A stretch of 64,000 bases of DNA, from positions 86,134 through 150,133 of the forward strand of contig NZ_GL877884.1 in NCBI RefSeq assembly GCF_000194155.1, given 5' to 3'. Shown here piece after piece: positions 43,620 through 51,507 of this stretch; position 1 is the stretch's first letter, and each line of letters starts with the position of its first letter. The DNA is from Saccharopolyspora spinosa NRRL 18395 (GTDB lineage: Bacteria; Actinomycetota; Actinomycetes; Mycobacteriales; Pseudonocardiaceae). Position numbers and translations under genes: made by a program. Under the pieces are notes generated by a model that was not told the DNA's origin, searched no databases, and saw nothing but the letters and a program-made list of their open reading frames with translations.

Positions 43620-44170
43620 CTGACCCGCACAGTGAAGCGCCCGTCCGGTATTCCTGCTACCGGGCGGGCCCTTTCGTTTACCTGATGCGTCTCATGAGGC
43701 ACGCCCCAACCGCTGGCTGGTGTGTGCCTCTGGCGCGGCGACCACGGGACGTCGATTACCGGTTCCCAAGCCGTGGCACGTGAGCCGGTCCGGCACCAGC
43801 GATTCCGCGACCAACATCGGTGCGCGCGAACTGCCGCGCCGCAGCCTGCCACATCTCGTACCCCCTTGTGGCTGACGCGCTCGATGCCGAACCGCGGCGG
43901 CCTGCTCCGGAGTGCATGGCCGCCAGGCGAGCAGCCAGCGCCAGCCGTCCGACCGGCGCATGCGCCATCCGACGTGTTGGCCGCAGTGAATCAAGAAACT
44001 TCGCGAGCAGAACTCACATGGCGAAGACCTGGACGGGCTTCACAACCGGGCGCACGAATAGTGGTGCAACTCGTCCCGCGTGACGCCCATGCCCCGAGGC
44101 TCCCGGCCAAGCCCCACCAGGCCCCAGCCCACGTGTGTTTAAACTTTCTCTACTTCATCAAGGGCGGCCC

Positions 44171-44323
44171 CTGCGGGGCCGCCTGCCTGCTGTATGCGAG
44201 CCATGACAAGGCCGCCGACCTTCCTGCATGCAAGCCCGGTCAAGCCGTCGATGGCCGGCCGGGCGCGAGCGGAAAGGTCGGCGGCCTCGTCATGACGCGA
44301 GCGGAAGGCAGGCGGCCCCGCAG
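44171..44323. ncRNA. long inverted repeat in a gene-free segment; possible structured RNA or replication locus
   Basis: The arms 44,171-44,222 and 44,274-44,323 pair over ~50 bases with few mismatches; a perfect 17-bp block (CTGCGGGGCCGCCTGCC) and a 20-of-21 block (CATGACAAGGCCGCCGACCTT) are included. The spacer is 51 bases. The surrounding 43,620-44,488 shows no convincing gene, apart from a possible small TTG-started reverse ORF near 43,900-43,995 (GQHVGWRMRRSDGWRW). Confidence 0.5.
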
Positions 44324-44488
44324 AAGCCGCCGAGACGGAGATCTGAACCGCGGACGTCCTGACTCAATTGGGTGCCTGGGCGAGCCGTCGAAGGAAGGTG
44401 CTGGGCGCGTTGCCGAGCTGGTCGCCTTACCGCTCCAGTGAGCACCATTCAGCCCGGAATTTGAGGTGGTCACCTGCTTGTGGTGCCG

Positions 44489-44776
44489 CTATCCAATCCG
44501 AACAAGCGTGACCCAGCCGATGGCCATTATGCCGAGCCCACCAAGCTCGCCAGCCATCATCCACCACAGACCAGAATTATCCTGACCCACCGGCCATTGC
44601 CATCTGATGAAATTGCCGATAGCCAGGCCTACCGATGACGAGTCCGCCGACCGGACAGCCGGAGCGGAATTCGACCACGTTCCGCCGCCGAGACCCATGA
44701 ACCGCGAGCCGTTAAGCGATTGACAAGCAAGCCTGGGCGCCCACATGCCTTTGAAAATTGATTCAACCAGCCACAT
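44489..44776 (-). CDS. possible small membrane protein
   Basis: A 95-residue open frame starting MWLVESIFKGMWAPRLACQS, with one hydrophobic segment near the C-terminus (WWMMAGELGGLGIMAIGWVT). It is divergent from the nuclease gene and overlaps its promoter region. The base composition is lower in GC than the surroundings. Coding is uncertain. Confidence 0.3.
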   Translation of the reverse strand: MWLVESIFKGMWAPRLACQSLNGSRFMGLGGGTWSNSAPAVRSADSSSVGLAIGNFIRWQWPVGQDNSGLWWMMAGELGGLGIMAIGWVTLVRIG

Positions 44777-44807
44777 GACTGAATGAATTCTACCGTACAC
44801 TCCATCC

Positions 44808-46931
44808 ATGACGACGTCCGACAGTTCGACAAAAACCCCGCAATCGCTGGCCGACCAACGGGCGTTGTGGCGCAAGCAGGCAGCCTCCTTACCCCCATTG
44901 GGCGGCGGCAAAGGCGTCTGGGTACCGCTCACCCTCGAACTCGTGGAGCAGATCGGGGCCGGCAAGGCCATCGACATGACCACCCGCCCCGAGCTGTCCC
45001 CCACGATCTTCGCTACAGCACCACGCCAGGGCGGCGCTACACCGCTCACCCATACCCTCACCTGGCTTGAGTACAGCAAATTCGTCAGGGGCACCGGACT
45101 TGCACACATGGAGCACGAAGAGCTGAGGCTCACACCCAGCGGTCAGGCCGTTCGCTCAAACCCCACCGCTGGACAGCTCGCCTCAGTCATGACGAAACGT
45201 TTCCGCTTGTTCACGGAAACCCTGTCGCTCATTGCCGAAAAGGCTTCGACAGTCGAAGAAGTGGACGACTACCTCCGAGACCGATATGAAATGACGTGGA
45301 AGAGCCTTGGCGGAGCTCGGCGTCGAATGGACTGGCTCGAAGTCCTGAGCCTCATCGAAGGTTGCGGAAATCGTCGCTGGAGGATCACGGAAGCCGGAGA
45401 GTCACTCCTCGCGCAAAGCACCATCGTTACCCCGCAGGCCATCTCAATTCACCTCGCTCCCGCCAATCCGATTACCGAGGCACCCGACGAAATCAAAGTC
45501 CTCCTTGATCAGCTATCCACATCCGAGCGCTCTCAAGATTCCCGCAGCACCTACAACATCTGGGTACCAAGCCCAGCTTCAAACCCAAACAAGGTAGCGA
45601 ATCTCAGGACTATCGTGAACGCAGCCATAGATCCTATCACGCGGGAAGAACTTCTACGATTTATCGCAGAATCATTCGGCCTCCGACGCAGCAGCGTCGA
45701 TTCCATGATGCCCTTCCTCCGAGCCTCGGGCCTGTTGCATGAGATCGGCCTTGGCATCTACCAGGCCACCGCCCCTGCTCGCGCCTGGGTCACCTCTGAA
45801 GACGACGTCAATTTCATTCGGATCCTGCATGCGAACATGAGGTTCGTAGGCGAAATGATCCGAACCGTCGAGGCAGGCGTCACTCGCTCTGAAATGTATT
45901 GCCAAGCCGCCAAGTACGGACTTAACGTCGACAAATCACGATGGATAGCTTCATTCCTCGAAGACACCGCTCTTATTGAGCAGCCGCGTTACGGCAGTCT
46001 TCGGGCCACTGCCGCGGGGCTCACCCTTGTCGCCGAATTGCCACTTGCCGAAACACCCACCTCCCTCGAGCAACCACAAGTTCCCCCAGCTGAACCGAAG
46101 GGAACGAACCAAAAAGAACACCCTTCTCTCAAAGAGGAACTTACAACGCGCTCGCGATCCCCACAGGCTCTCGGCCAAGGATCGGGGAAGGCGTTCGAAA
46201 ACTCGGTATGCGATGCATTCAGAGCACTGGGATTCAGTGCCGATACCGTCAGCGGAGCAGGCGACACCGACGTCGTTGTTCGATGGCACGACGAGACAGA
46301 AAACGAAGTCGTTGCGATCGTGGAAGCAAAGTCGCGTTCGAACGGTCACGTCACGCATACAGACATCAGCGATATTGCACTCGAAAGCCACAAGTTCCGA
46401 CACAAAGCACACTTCGCCGCCTTGGTCGGTCCGGCATTCCACGGGGACACCATCAAGAACATGGCCGTGAAGCGGGAGTGGGCCCTCGTGGACGCGGCGC
46501 GGCTTGGCGACATCGTCGAGGTAGCCGCCGAGCTGGGACTCGGCCCGAAAGAGACCGGAATCCTGTTCAAGGTCCCGAACGGTCTCGACGAGCTTGACCG
46601 CGTCATCGAACGACGACGTCGAGAGCTATCCGTGCTCTCATTTGTGATCGCCCAACTCGCCGAGGAAGCCGCGGACACCGGCGACGCAATCACCGCCCGC
46701 GACATCTCACGAGACGGGCGGAGAACAGAGCTCACACCAACAGCCGACGAAGTGCTGGCGGCATTCTCCTCACTGTCGCAAGTCGAAGTCGGCGCACTTC
46801 GCATGGTTGAGCAGCAAGAAGACCCAAAATTCTCAACGTACGCACTCGGCGACGTCAGGTCGGCAGCGATGAGGTTGCGGGCATTGGCCAACGCCATCGA
46901 GATTTCACTGCCGACCTCTCGCCAAGCCTGA
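44808..46931 (+). CDS. multi-winged-helix protein with PD-(D/E)XK (Mrr-like) nuclease domain
   Basis: A 707-residue protein of lower GC than its neighbours. Residues ~1-430 contain repeated winged-helix-like blocks (LRLTPSGQAVRSN; RWRITEAGESLLAQ; LRATAAGLTLVAEL). Near 460-540 is a restriction-endonuclease fold: GKAFENSVCDAFRALGFSAD, GAGDTDVVVRW, AIVEAKSRSNGH, giving Glu, Asp, Glu-x-Lys. A helical C-terminus follows. No methyltransferase is adjacent, so it may be a stand-alone (type IV-like) defence enzyme. I do not know a named family for the whole protein. Confidence 0.65.
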   Translation: MTTSDSSTKTPQSLADQRALWRKQAASLPPLGGGKGVWVPLTLELVEQIGAGKAIDMTTRPELSPTIFATAPRQGGATPLTHTLTWLEYSKFVRGTGLAHMEHEELRLTPSGQAVRSNPTAGQLASVMTKRFRLFTETLSLIAEKASTVEEVDDYLRDRYEMTWKSLGGARRRMDWLEVLSLIEGCGNRRWRITEAGESLLAQSTIVTPQAISIHLAPANPITEAPDEIKVLLDQLSTSERSQDSRSTYNIWVPSPASNPNKVANLRTIVNAAIDPITREELLRFIAESFGLRRSSVDSMMPFLRASGLLHEIGLGIYQATAPARAWVTSEDDVNFIRILHANMRFVGEMIRTVEAGVTRSEMYCQAAKYGLNVDKSRWIASFLEDTALIEQPRYGSLRATAAGLTLVAELPLAETPTSLEQPQVPPAEPKGTNQKEHPSLKEELTTRSRSPQALGQGSGKAFENSVCDAFRALGFSADTVSGAGDTDVVVRWHDETENEVVAIVEAKSRSNGHVTHTDISDIALESHKFRHKAHFAALVGPAFHGDTIKNMAVKREWALVDAARLGDIVEVAAELGLGPKETGILFKVPNGLDELDRVIERRRRELSVLSFVIAQLAEEAADTGDAITARDISRDGRRTELTPTADEVLAAFSSLSQVEVGALRMVEQQEDPKFSTYALGDVRSAAMRLRALANAIEISLPTSRQA

Positions 46932-46984
46932 TCCGCGTTCTCAACATTGCGGATTGCTTCAGCGCGCGGGACCGAACTCCACAA

Positions 46985-47026
46985 GCACGATGCCGCTCCG
47001 GTCATATGACCGGAGCGGCATCGTGC
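46985..47026. terminator. perfect 42-bp palindrome after the nuclease gene
   Basis: Two 21-bp arms (left arm GCACGATGCCGCTCCGGTCA plus T) meet with no spacer at CATATG. It lies 54 bp after the stop of the nuclease gene, between it and a convergent gene, so a terminator is likely; no T run follows. Confidence 0.6.
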
Positions 47027-47106
47027 ATCGAATCGGGCGCACCAGGCGGAATATGGAGCGACCGTGTTCCGTCGCCCAACCATGGAATCCCGGCACGGAA
47101 AAGCGC

Positions 47107-47397
47107 TCAGCCGACCTTCTTGACTACGCTCGACTTGAGCTGCATACGACCGAAGCCCGGCACGGTCGCATCGATGTCGTGGTCGCCCACGCCATCGTCG
47201 ATGAGGCGGATGCCCTTGACCTTGGTGCCCGATTTGATGGTGCCGCCGCCGGAATCGGGTCTTCCCCACACCGTGGTGGACTCGAAAGCGGGTACGTTTG
47301 GATGACTGAAACAAACCTTACCCCCAGGAATCAACCGGAAACGGCCGTAGCTCGCGCTGTGTAACCAGCGTTCGCAATCGAAATCCGTTGAGCTCAC
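47107..47397 (-). CDS. hypothetical protein at the right end of element 2
   Basis: A 96-residue frame starting at GTG (MSSTDFDCERWLHSASYGRF). The core GGKVCFSHPNVPAFESTTVW, then VKGIRLIDDGVGDHDIDATV, looks like beta-rich coding sequence. It has no signal peptide and only a weak ribosome-binding site. It lies 41 bp from the third tRNA-Arg repeat. Confidence 0.4.
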   Translation of the reverse strand: MSSTDFDCERWLHSASYGRFRLIPGGKVCFSHPNVPAFESTTVWGRPDSGGGTIKSGTKVKGIRLIDDGVGDHDIDATVPGFGRMQLKSSVVKKVG

Positions 47398-47438
47398 AAG
47401 GGAAATCCGGCACTGTCCGGAAAGGACCGTAAGGAAGA

Positions 47439-47482
47439 TCTCCTAAAGCGGGGGTCGCAGGTTCGAATCCTGCCGGGGGCGC
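47439..47482 (+). repeat. third tRNA-Arg repeat (junction of elements 2 and 3)
   Basis: A 44-bp copy of the tRNA-Arg 3' half with one mismatch (GGGGGTC for GGGTGTC) and three bases shorter on the left than the element 1 core. Confidence 0.9.
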
Positions 47483-47486
47483 TACC

Positions 47487-48803
47487 AGTATTAGCCCGCT
47501 GAACTGCGACGGGACGCCAGATCGATGATCTTGGCGCTCCCTTCGGATCCCCCCGAAGGGAGCAAAATCGAGGGCTGCGGCGACCGCCGCCCACCGCTCG
47601 GGTTCCGCCTCGGCCAGTGCCCGTACCGCCGCGGCGATGGCATCGAAACTCAGCCCATCCGAAATCGGTTCCGGGCCGCCGATGATGTCGCGCACCTGTG
47701 CCCAACGGGCATCCGCCAGGTGCGCGTACCGCATGGTCGTCGTCCACGACTTGTGACCCGACAACGCCGACACCGTCTCGATGCCGGCACCATCCTGGAT
47801 CGGCCACGACGCGTAGGTGTGCCGCTTGTCGTGCGGCGTGACACCCACCAGCCCCGCGCGCTCCGCGACCGGGTCCCAGTGTCGACGGCGCACGTTCCCG
47901 TAGTTCAGCGGCGTTCCGGCCTCGGACGCCAGCAACAGCGCCCCGGTGCAACGTCCCCCGCCACGGTGCCGGGCCCGGCACCGCTTCCGCGGATTCCGCT
48001 TCACGTACTCGTCGAGCCTGCCGCCGAGCCGCTTCGTGAACGGCACTCCCCGGCGGCGACGCCCCTTCGGATAGGCTTGATCTCGCTGCTGTGCTTGTCC
48101 CAGACCTCCTGAACCTGGATCACGAGTCGCTTCGTATCGACGCGCTCACGGTGCAGTCCAACGAGTTCGCCCCATCGCATGCCGGTCTCGGTGCCGATGT
48201 CGATCAGCAGATCGAGCAGTTCGCCGTCCTCTGCCGCGACTTCGCGAAACCGTGCCACCTCGGCGCGCGTCATGAAGTACTCGTCGTCGGCGGTGACCGT
48301 CTCCAACTTGATCCCGGCGCTTGGCGAGACCGCGAGCAGTCGCTCATCGACCGCACCCCGGCGCGTGGTGCCAAACGTGGTGACGATCTTGTTGATAGTT
48401 CGGGGTGCGAGGAGCTTTGGTTCTTCTCCCTTCTTTGTGCCCTTGGCCTGCGTTTTTCGGAGCAGCTTCACCCACGACTTGATCGCGTCCGGCTCGATTT
48501 CACCGAGCGGTACCGCACCCCTGTGGGGTCGGGTGTGCTGCTCGATGCAGGACACCGCACGAGCCCGGGTCGACGGTTCTGCCGTCCAGTCGCCTAACCA
48601 CTGGTCGACCCAGTTACCCAGGGCATCCGCGCGCCATCCAGGTTGATCGCGCCTGGTCTGCGCTGCCTGTTCTCAGCATCGTGTGCCTCGCGTTTGGCCT
48701 CTGCGGGGTGGCTGAACGTCCCTTGACATAACGAATGGTTCCATCGCGATTCGCGGTACGCGCCGCGGTAGCGCCCGTTCGGCCGTTTCTCTGACCATGC
48801 CAT
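47487..48803 (-). pseudogene. integrase (tyrosine recombinase) with multiple frameshifts
   Basis: The start MAWSEKRPNGRYRGAY has a strong AGGAGGTG site. Coding then moves through other frames: RDGTIRYVKG, then TFSHPAEAKREA, then WVDQWLGDW to the end of the core-binding and first catalytic part (ETGMRWGELVGLHRERV), then PFTKRLGGRL to the HDKRHTYAS box and GHKSWTTTMRYAHLADARW. At least four frame changes are needed to read one integrase, so it is inactive. It matches the fragment in element 2. Confidence 0.85.
47535..47563 (-). terminator. integrase terminator hairpin
   Basis: GCTCCCTTCGG pairs with CCGAAGGGAGC around seven bases, just beyond the core repeat. The same hairpin is present at 39,790-39,820 in element 2. 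An A run flanks it on the forward strand. Confidence 0.5.
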
Positions 48804-49122
48804 GCAAACACCTCCTTTTCTGTTGCAAGAAAAGAAAAAGCGCGCCTGCGTGGGCGCGCTGCGATTGTGTGTTGACATACTCGGTGGCGCCCTTGTCGAG
48901 TAGTTCGCGAAGCTTGATCGCTTGGTCCGTCGTGAGTTCGATCGGTTCGACCCCGGCGGCCCCCTCAAGGATCAGCGTCACGAGGTGTTCTCGGCGGGGT
49001 GATCGGTGAAGTTCGTTGCAGACCTGGATCGACCAATGCGGATTGCGCGTGCTTGCGTACCCGATCTGCCGGACCTGTGCACCGCCCGATTCGCTGTCCT
49101 CGCTCACTTGCCTCTGCCCCAT
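48673..49122 (-). CDS. small hypothetical protein upstream of the broken integrase
   Basis: The frame starts MGQRQVSEDSESGGAQVRQI (a GTG 15 bp later with GCAGAGG is an alternative). Coding character runs to about DQAIKLRELLDKGATEYVNT. The frame then crosses a terminator hairpin (8-bp AGCGCGCC/GGCGCGCT stem plus T run near 48,840-48,865) and the integrase start, so the true end was probably lost to mutation. No family recognised. Confidence 0.35.
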   Translation of the reverse strand: MGQRQVSEDSESGGAQVRQIGYASTRNPHWSIQVCNELHRSPRREHLVTLILEGAAGVEPIELTTDQAIKLRELLDKGATEYVNTQSQRAHAGALFLFLQQKRRCLHGMVRETAERALPRRVPRIAMEPFVMSRDVQPPRRGQTRGTRC

Positions 49123-49252
49123 TCCATCGCGGACTCCTAATGCGCTATGCGCATTGGAGAATGCGAACAGGCGTTCGAGCACTACATAGCCATTGTTAAT
49201 CCCGGTACCTAAAAAGGGAAAGGGGCTAAATGCTGTGTCGTGAAGCGTCCTC

Positions 49253-49573
49253 GTGCGGGACCTGCTGCGGTGTGGCGAAGCCCAGGCGTTGGCCATGCCA
49301 GACGGGACCAGCGTGATCCGCCGCCCGCCGATCGCCCGCTACCGCGACGGCCGCGCGCTGGTCGACCGGGCGAGCCTCGCCCGGCTCACCGGACGCTCGG
49401 TGCACACCATCCGCCGCGCCTGCCCCATCGCCGACCGTGACCGCAGCACCGGCCGCCCGCTCTACGACACCCAGCAGTGCAACACGATCCTCAACTCCAT
49501 ACCCACGCGAAAAAGTGGCAGTCATCGCCATTTGACAGCCTCTGCCACTTCTGCTGAGATCACCTTCCAGTAG
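49253..49573 (+). CDS. small helix-turn-helix protein
   Basis: A 106-residue protein starting at GTG. The segment RALVDRASLARLTGRSVHTI followed by RRACPIADRDRSTGRPLYDT is an HTH plus wing of the excisionase/regulator type. It is divergent from the integrase side. A palindrome (AATGCGCTATGCGCATT, 49,139-49,155) lies about 100 bp upstream and could be its operator. Confidence 0.5.
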   Translation: MRDLLRCGEAQALAMPDGTSVIRRPPIARYRDGRALVDRASLARLTGRSVHTIRRACPIADRDRSTGRPLYDTQQCNTILNSIPTRKSGSHRHLTASATSAEITFQ

Positions 49574-49607
49574 CACGAAGTGTGCCCGCAGCCAAGCGGA
49601 TGGACAA

Positions 49608-49913
49608 TTAGCCGGACCATTCGTCGCCACGGGTCGGATCAGTCCCCGCCAGTCGAATCATGAACATCCGCCCGTCAGTGTCCACATAACAGACATAGAG
49701 CGTGTACAGCCCAACCGCAGGTGTGTGGCAACTGGCCCACTCGATAGCTTCGTGCACGTCACACCCAGTCAGCTCGTACACGCTGTTGGACCATCCGATC
49801 CTGGCTGGGTTAACACCTGCCGGGACGGGCGGTTGCGACCAAAGAAAGACCCGGAACACGGCACCGTCTTGTTCACCGGAAGCGTCGCGTTCATCGACTG
49901 GTCTTACCTGCAT
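49608..49913 (-). CDS. uncharacterised actinobacterial protein
   Basis: A 101-residue protein starting MQVRPVDERDASGEQDGAVF (a GTG five codons upstream is possible). It has VFRVFLWSQPPVPAGVNPAR, IGWSNSVYELTGCDVHEAIE and FMIRLAGTDPTRGDEW, a pattern I associate with a small actinobacterial family without known function. Confidence 0.5.
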   Translation of the reverse strand: MQVRPVDERDASGEQDGAVFRVFLWSQPPVPAGVNPARIGWSNSVYELTGCDVHEAIEWASCHTPAVGLYTLYVCYVDTDGRMFMIRLAGTDPTRGDEWSG

Positions 49914-49939
49914 GGTCACAACCGCCACCCTAGCCAGGA

Positions 49940-50515
49940 CTACGCGAATACGCGAGGAGTCGTGGCCTGCCCAATGTTAGAGCTACCGCCTGGCTCTACG
50001 ATCTCACCGCCACTGGACCCCTGCGCCCACTGATTGCCCGGCACTGTCGGCGCTCCAGCCGCCGGCGTGTAATAGGTAACCGGATTCGCACTACCAATAA
50101 CTACACGCTGAGTCAGATCCGAGGTCGCAATAGGCAATGCAGGGCCACCCGGAGGCGGACCGCCAGGCCCACTTCCGTAGCCAAACACCGACAGCGCCCC
50201 TTTCACTCTAACATCAACGGCCGGGACATCCCCGCGACAATACACACGAGTCTTGTAAATAACCCCGCCGGTACCGTTGGAAAAGTGCGGGCGATCCGCG
50301 AACATATCGCACGAAACTACCCCATTCGTGCCAGTCTTGATCGTTTTCTCCTGCAACTTTCCATCCGGGCCGTAGGCGCGAAGCACATACCGCCCGCTCT
50401 CATCGTTCGGCGGTGCCGGAGTGGGCGCAGCCTGCGCGATACCCGGCACTACCAGAGCAAGCGCAGCCGCCAGCATCATCGCTGCATTTCTGATTAGCAA
50501 TTCGATCCCCATCAT
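49940..50515 (-). CDS. secreted protein, unknown
   Basis: A 191-residue protein with a clear signal peptide (RNAAMMLAAALALVVPGIAQ, cleavage after AQA). The mature part has two Cys (VVSCDMFADR and TRVYCRGDV) that may form a disulfide and a Pro/Gly-rich linker. It is likely exported. The role is unknown; ATG codons 1 and 2 are alternative starts. Confidence 0.6.
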   Translation of the reverse strand: MMGIELLIRNAAMMLAAALALVVPGIAQAAPTPAPPNDESGRYVLRAYGPDGKLQEKTIKTGTNGVVSCDMFADRPHFSNGTGGVIYKTRVYCRGDVPAVDVRVKGALSVFGYGSGPGGPPPGGPALPIATSDLTQRVVIGSANPVTYYTPAAGAPTVPGNQWAQGSSGGEIVEPGGSSNIGQATTPRVFA

Positions 50516-50688
50516 CAGATATCAGTACAGATTGTCGGCGGACAACTGAATCCACCAACATCCACAACCGAACGCTAACACAGTCGAAACTACAAACAAC
50601 GACGCCAACGGCAGGATTAAGCCAATCTCCCCCGAATAGATCAGCGTCAATAGAGAGAAACGCCAGGAATAGCTAGCGGTAATTACTT

Positions 50689-50859
50689 ATGTACCCCGCA
50701 CCAATTACTAAACCGGACCGGGCTCGTGTGCGCGAGCTGCACGGGCGGGGCAAGACCCGCAACGACATCGCGAAAACCTTGGGGCGCTCGCGCTCGACCG
50801 GGTCCAGGCTCGCCTGTGTGCTCGGTCTGTCCTTCGGACACTCGGCGGCAAACGGGTGA
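50689..50859 (+). CDS. helix-turn-helix protein, phage-type
   Basis: A 56-residue protein starting MYPAPITKPDRARVRELHGR. The HTH GKTRNDIAKTLGRSRSTGSR resembles the N-terminus of Hin-like HTH proteins encoded just before HNH and terminase genes in actinophages. It ends early at LGLSFGHSAANG, so it is probably truncated. Confidence 0.5.
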   Translation: MYPAPITKPDRARVRELHGRGKTRNDIAKTLGRSRSTGSRLACVLGLSFGHSAANG

Positions 50860-50863
50860 ACGC

Positions 50864-51085
50864 ATGCGAGCCGCACCACCGACCAGATGCTCCGCAGCTG
50901 GGTGCACGACGCTGACCGCCACCGGCCAATGCGACCAGCACAAGCGCAAACCCTGGCAAGGACGAACGTCCCGGCATTCCTGTCCTGATACGACCTTTGT
51001 GTCCACTGTGGTCACAAATGGGAGCAAAATGGGAGCAGTGGCAGCTAGACGACGCTATGAGCTACTAACCGACACGCCCCCATAA
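50864..51085 (+). pseudogene. N-terminal fragment of a phage-type HNH endonuclease
   Basis: A 73-residue frame: MRAAPPTRCSAAGCTTLTAT, then CDQHKRKPWQGRTS. The CSxxGC ... CxxH pattern is the N-terminal zinc part of small actinophage HNH nucleases. The HNH core that should follow is missing. Two AAATGGGAGCA units follow near 51,013-51,034. Confidence 0.5.
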
Positions 51086-51150
51086 ACAACCTCCTACCTG
51101 CCTATATGCCAATCCGGCTATTCGGAGCTAAGTCTCGCTACACCCCCGAA

Positions 51151-51199
51151 ACCGCTCTCCTGAAGCGGGTGTCGCAGGTTCGAATCCTGCCGGGGGCGC
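51151..51199 (+). repeat. fourth tRNA-Arg repeat
   Basis: A 49-bp copy with one mismatch (CTGAAGC for CTAAAGC) relative to 25,244-25,292. It is the last copy I find. Confidence 0.9.
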
Positions 51200-51290
51200 T
51201 ACCAGCATTAGCACGCTGACCTGCGGCGGGACGCCAGATCGATGATCTTTGCGCTCCCATCGGCCCCCGGGGCTCGGTCTATCGTGATCA
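51200..51290 (-). pseudogene. left-end scar of a fourth element
   Basis: The first ~80 bp (TACCAGCATTAGC onward) match the left ends of elements 2 and 3, including the last codons of the integrase region on the reverse strand. The similarity then stops. The rest up to 51,413 shows no gene. Confidence 0.65.
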
Positions 51291-51413
51291 GGTAAAGGCT
51301 CGCCAGGCTGGCGGACCTTGGATGATGTGGCGATCAACGCGGTGATGTCTACCCGGCCTGACCATCTAGACCCGACGCCGAGTCGTTGTCGCTTCCGGTT
51401 TAGCCCTCCGTCC

Positions 51414-51449
51414 CCCGACATTGGGCCACGCGAAGTCACGATCTCCTAG
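51414..51449. repeat. 36-bp direct repeat, left copy
   Basis: CCCGACATTGGGCCACGCGA and the following 16 bp are perfectly repeated at 54,270-54,305. The pair encloses the restriction-modification genes. Confidence 0.85.
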
Positions 51450-51507
51450 CTATTAGCTAGAGCAGAAACAGGCGAGAGGGGTCCGGCTGAGCACGGGAAT
51501 ACCGCTC

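Larger units (their letters stand above)
39735..47482. mobile_element. element 2: integrase-less island with toxin and nuclease cargo
   Basis: A 7.7-kb segment between the second and third tRNA-Arg repeats. Only a fragment of an integrase remains at its left end and no rep or tra gene is present, so it cannot move alone. Cargo: a deaminase toxin and immunity gene, a chain of small overlapping genes, an XRE/TPR regulator, a noncoding structured segment, and a PD-(D/E)XK protein gene. Confidence 0.75.
47483..51199. mobile_element. element 3: decayed element with phage-like fragments
   Basis: A 3.7-kb segment between the third and fourth tRNA-Arg repeats. It has an integrase broken by several frameshifts at the left, several small genes in the middle, and HTH plus truncated HNH genes at the right end. 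No replication or transfer gene remains. Confidence 0.7.

Noticed and set aside
43722..44441. 239-codon forward open frame after the XRE/TPR gene
   Set aside because: It runs through the large inverted repeat and has random composition; no ribosome-binding site.
47318..47490. Continuation of the integrase frame through the tRNA repeat (APPAGFEPATPA)
   Set aside because: GFEPATPA is the known false peptide from antisense translation of a tRNA T-arm; it is not a protein domain.
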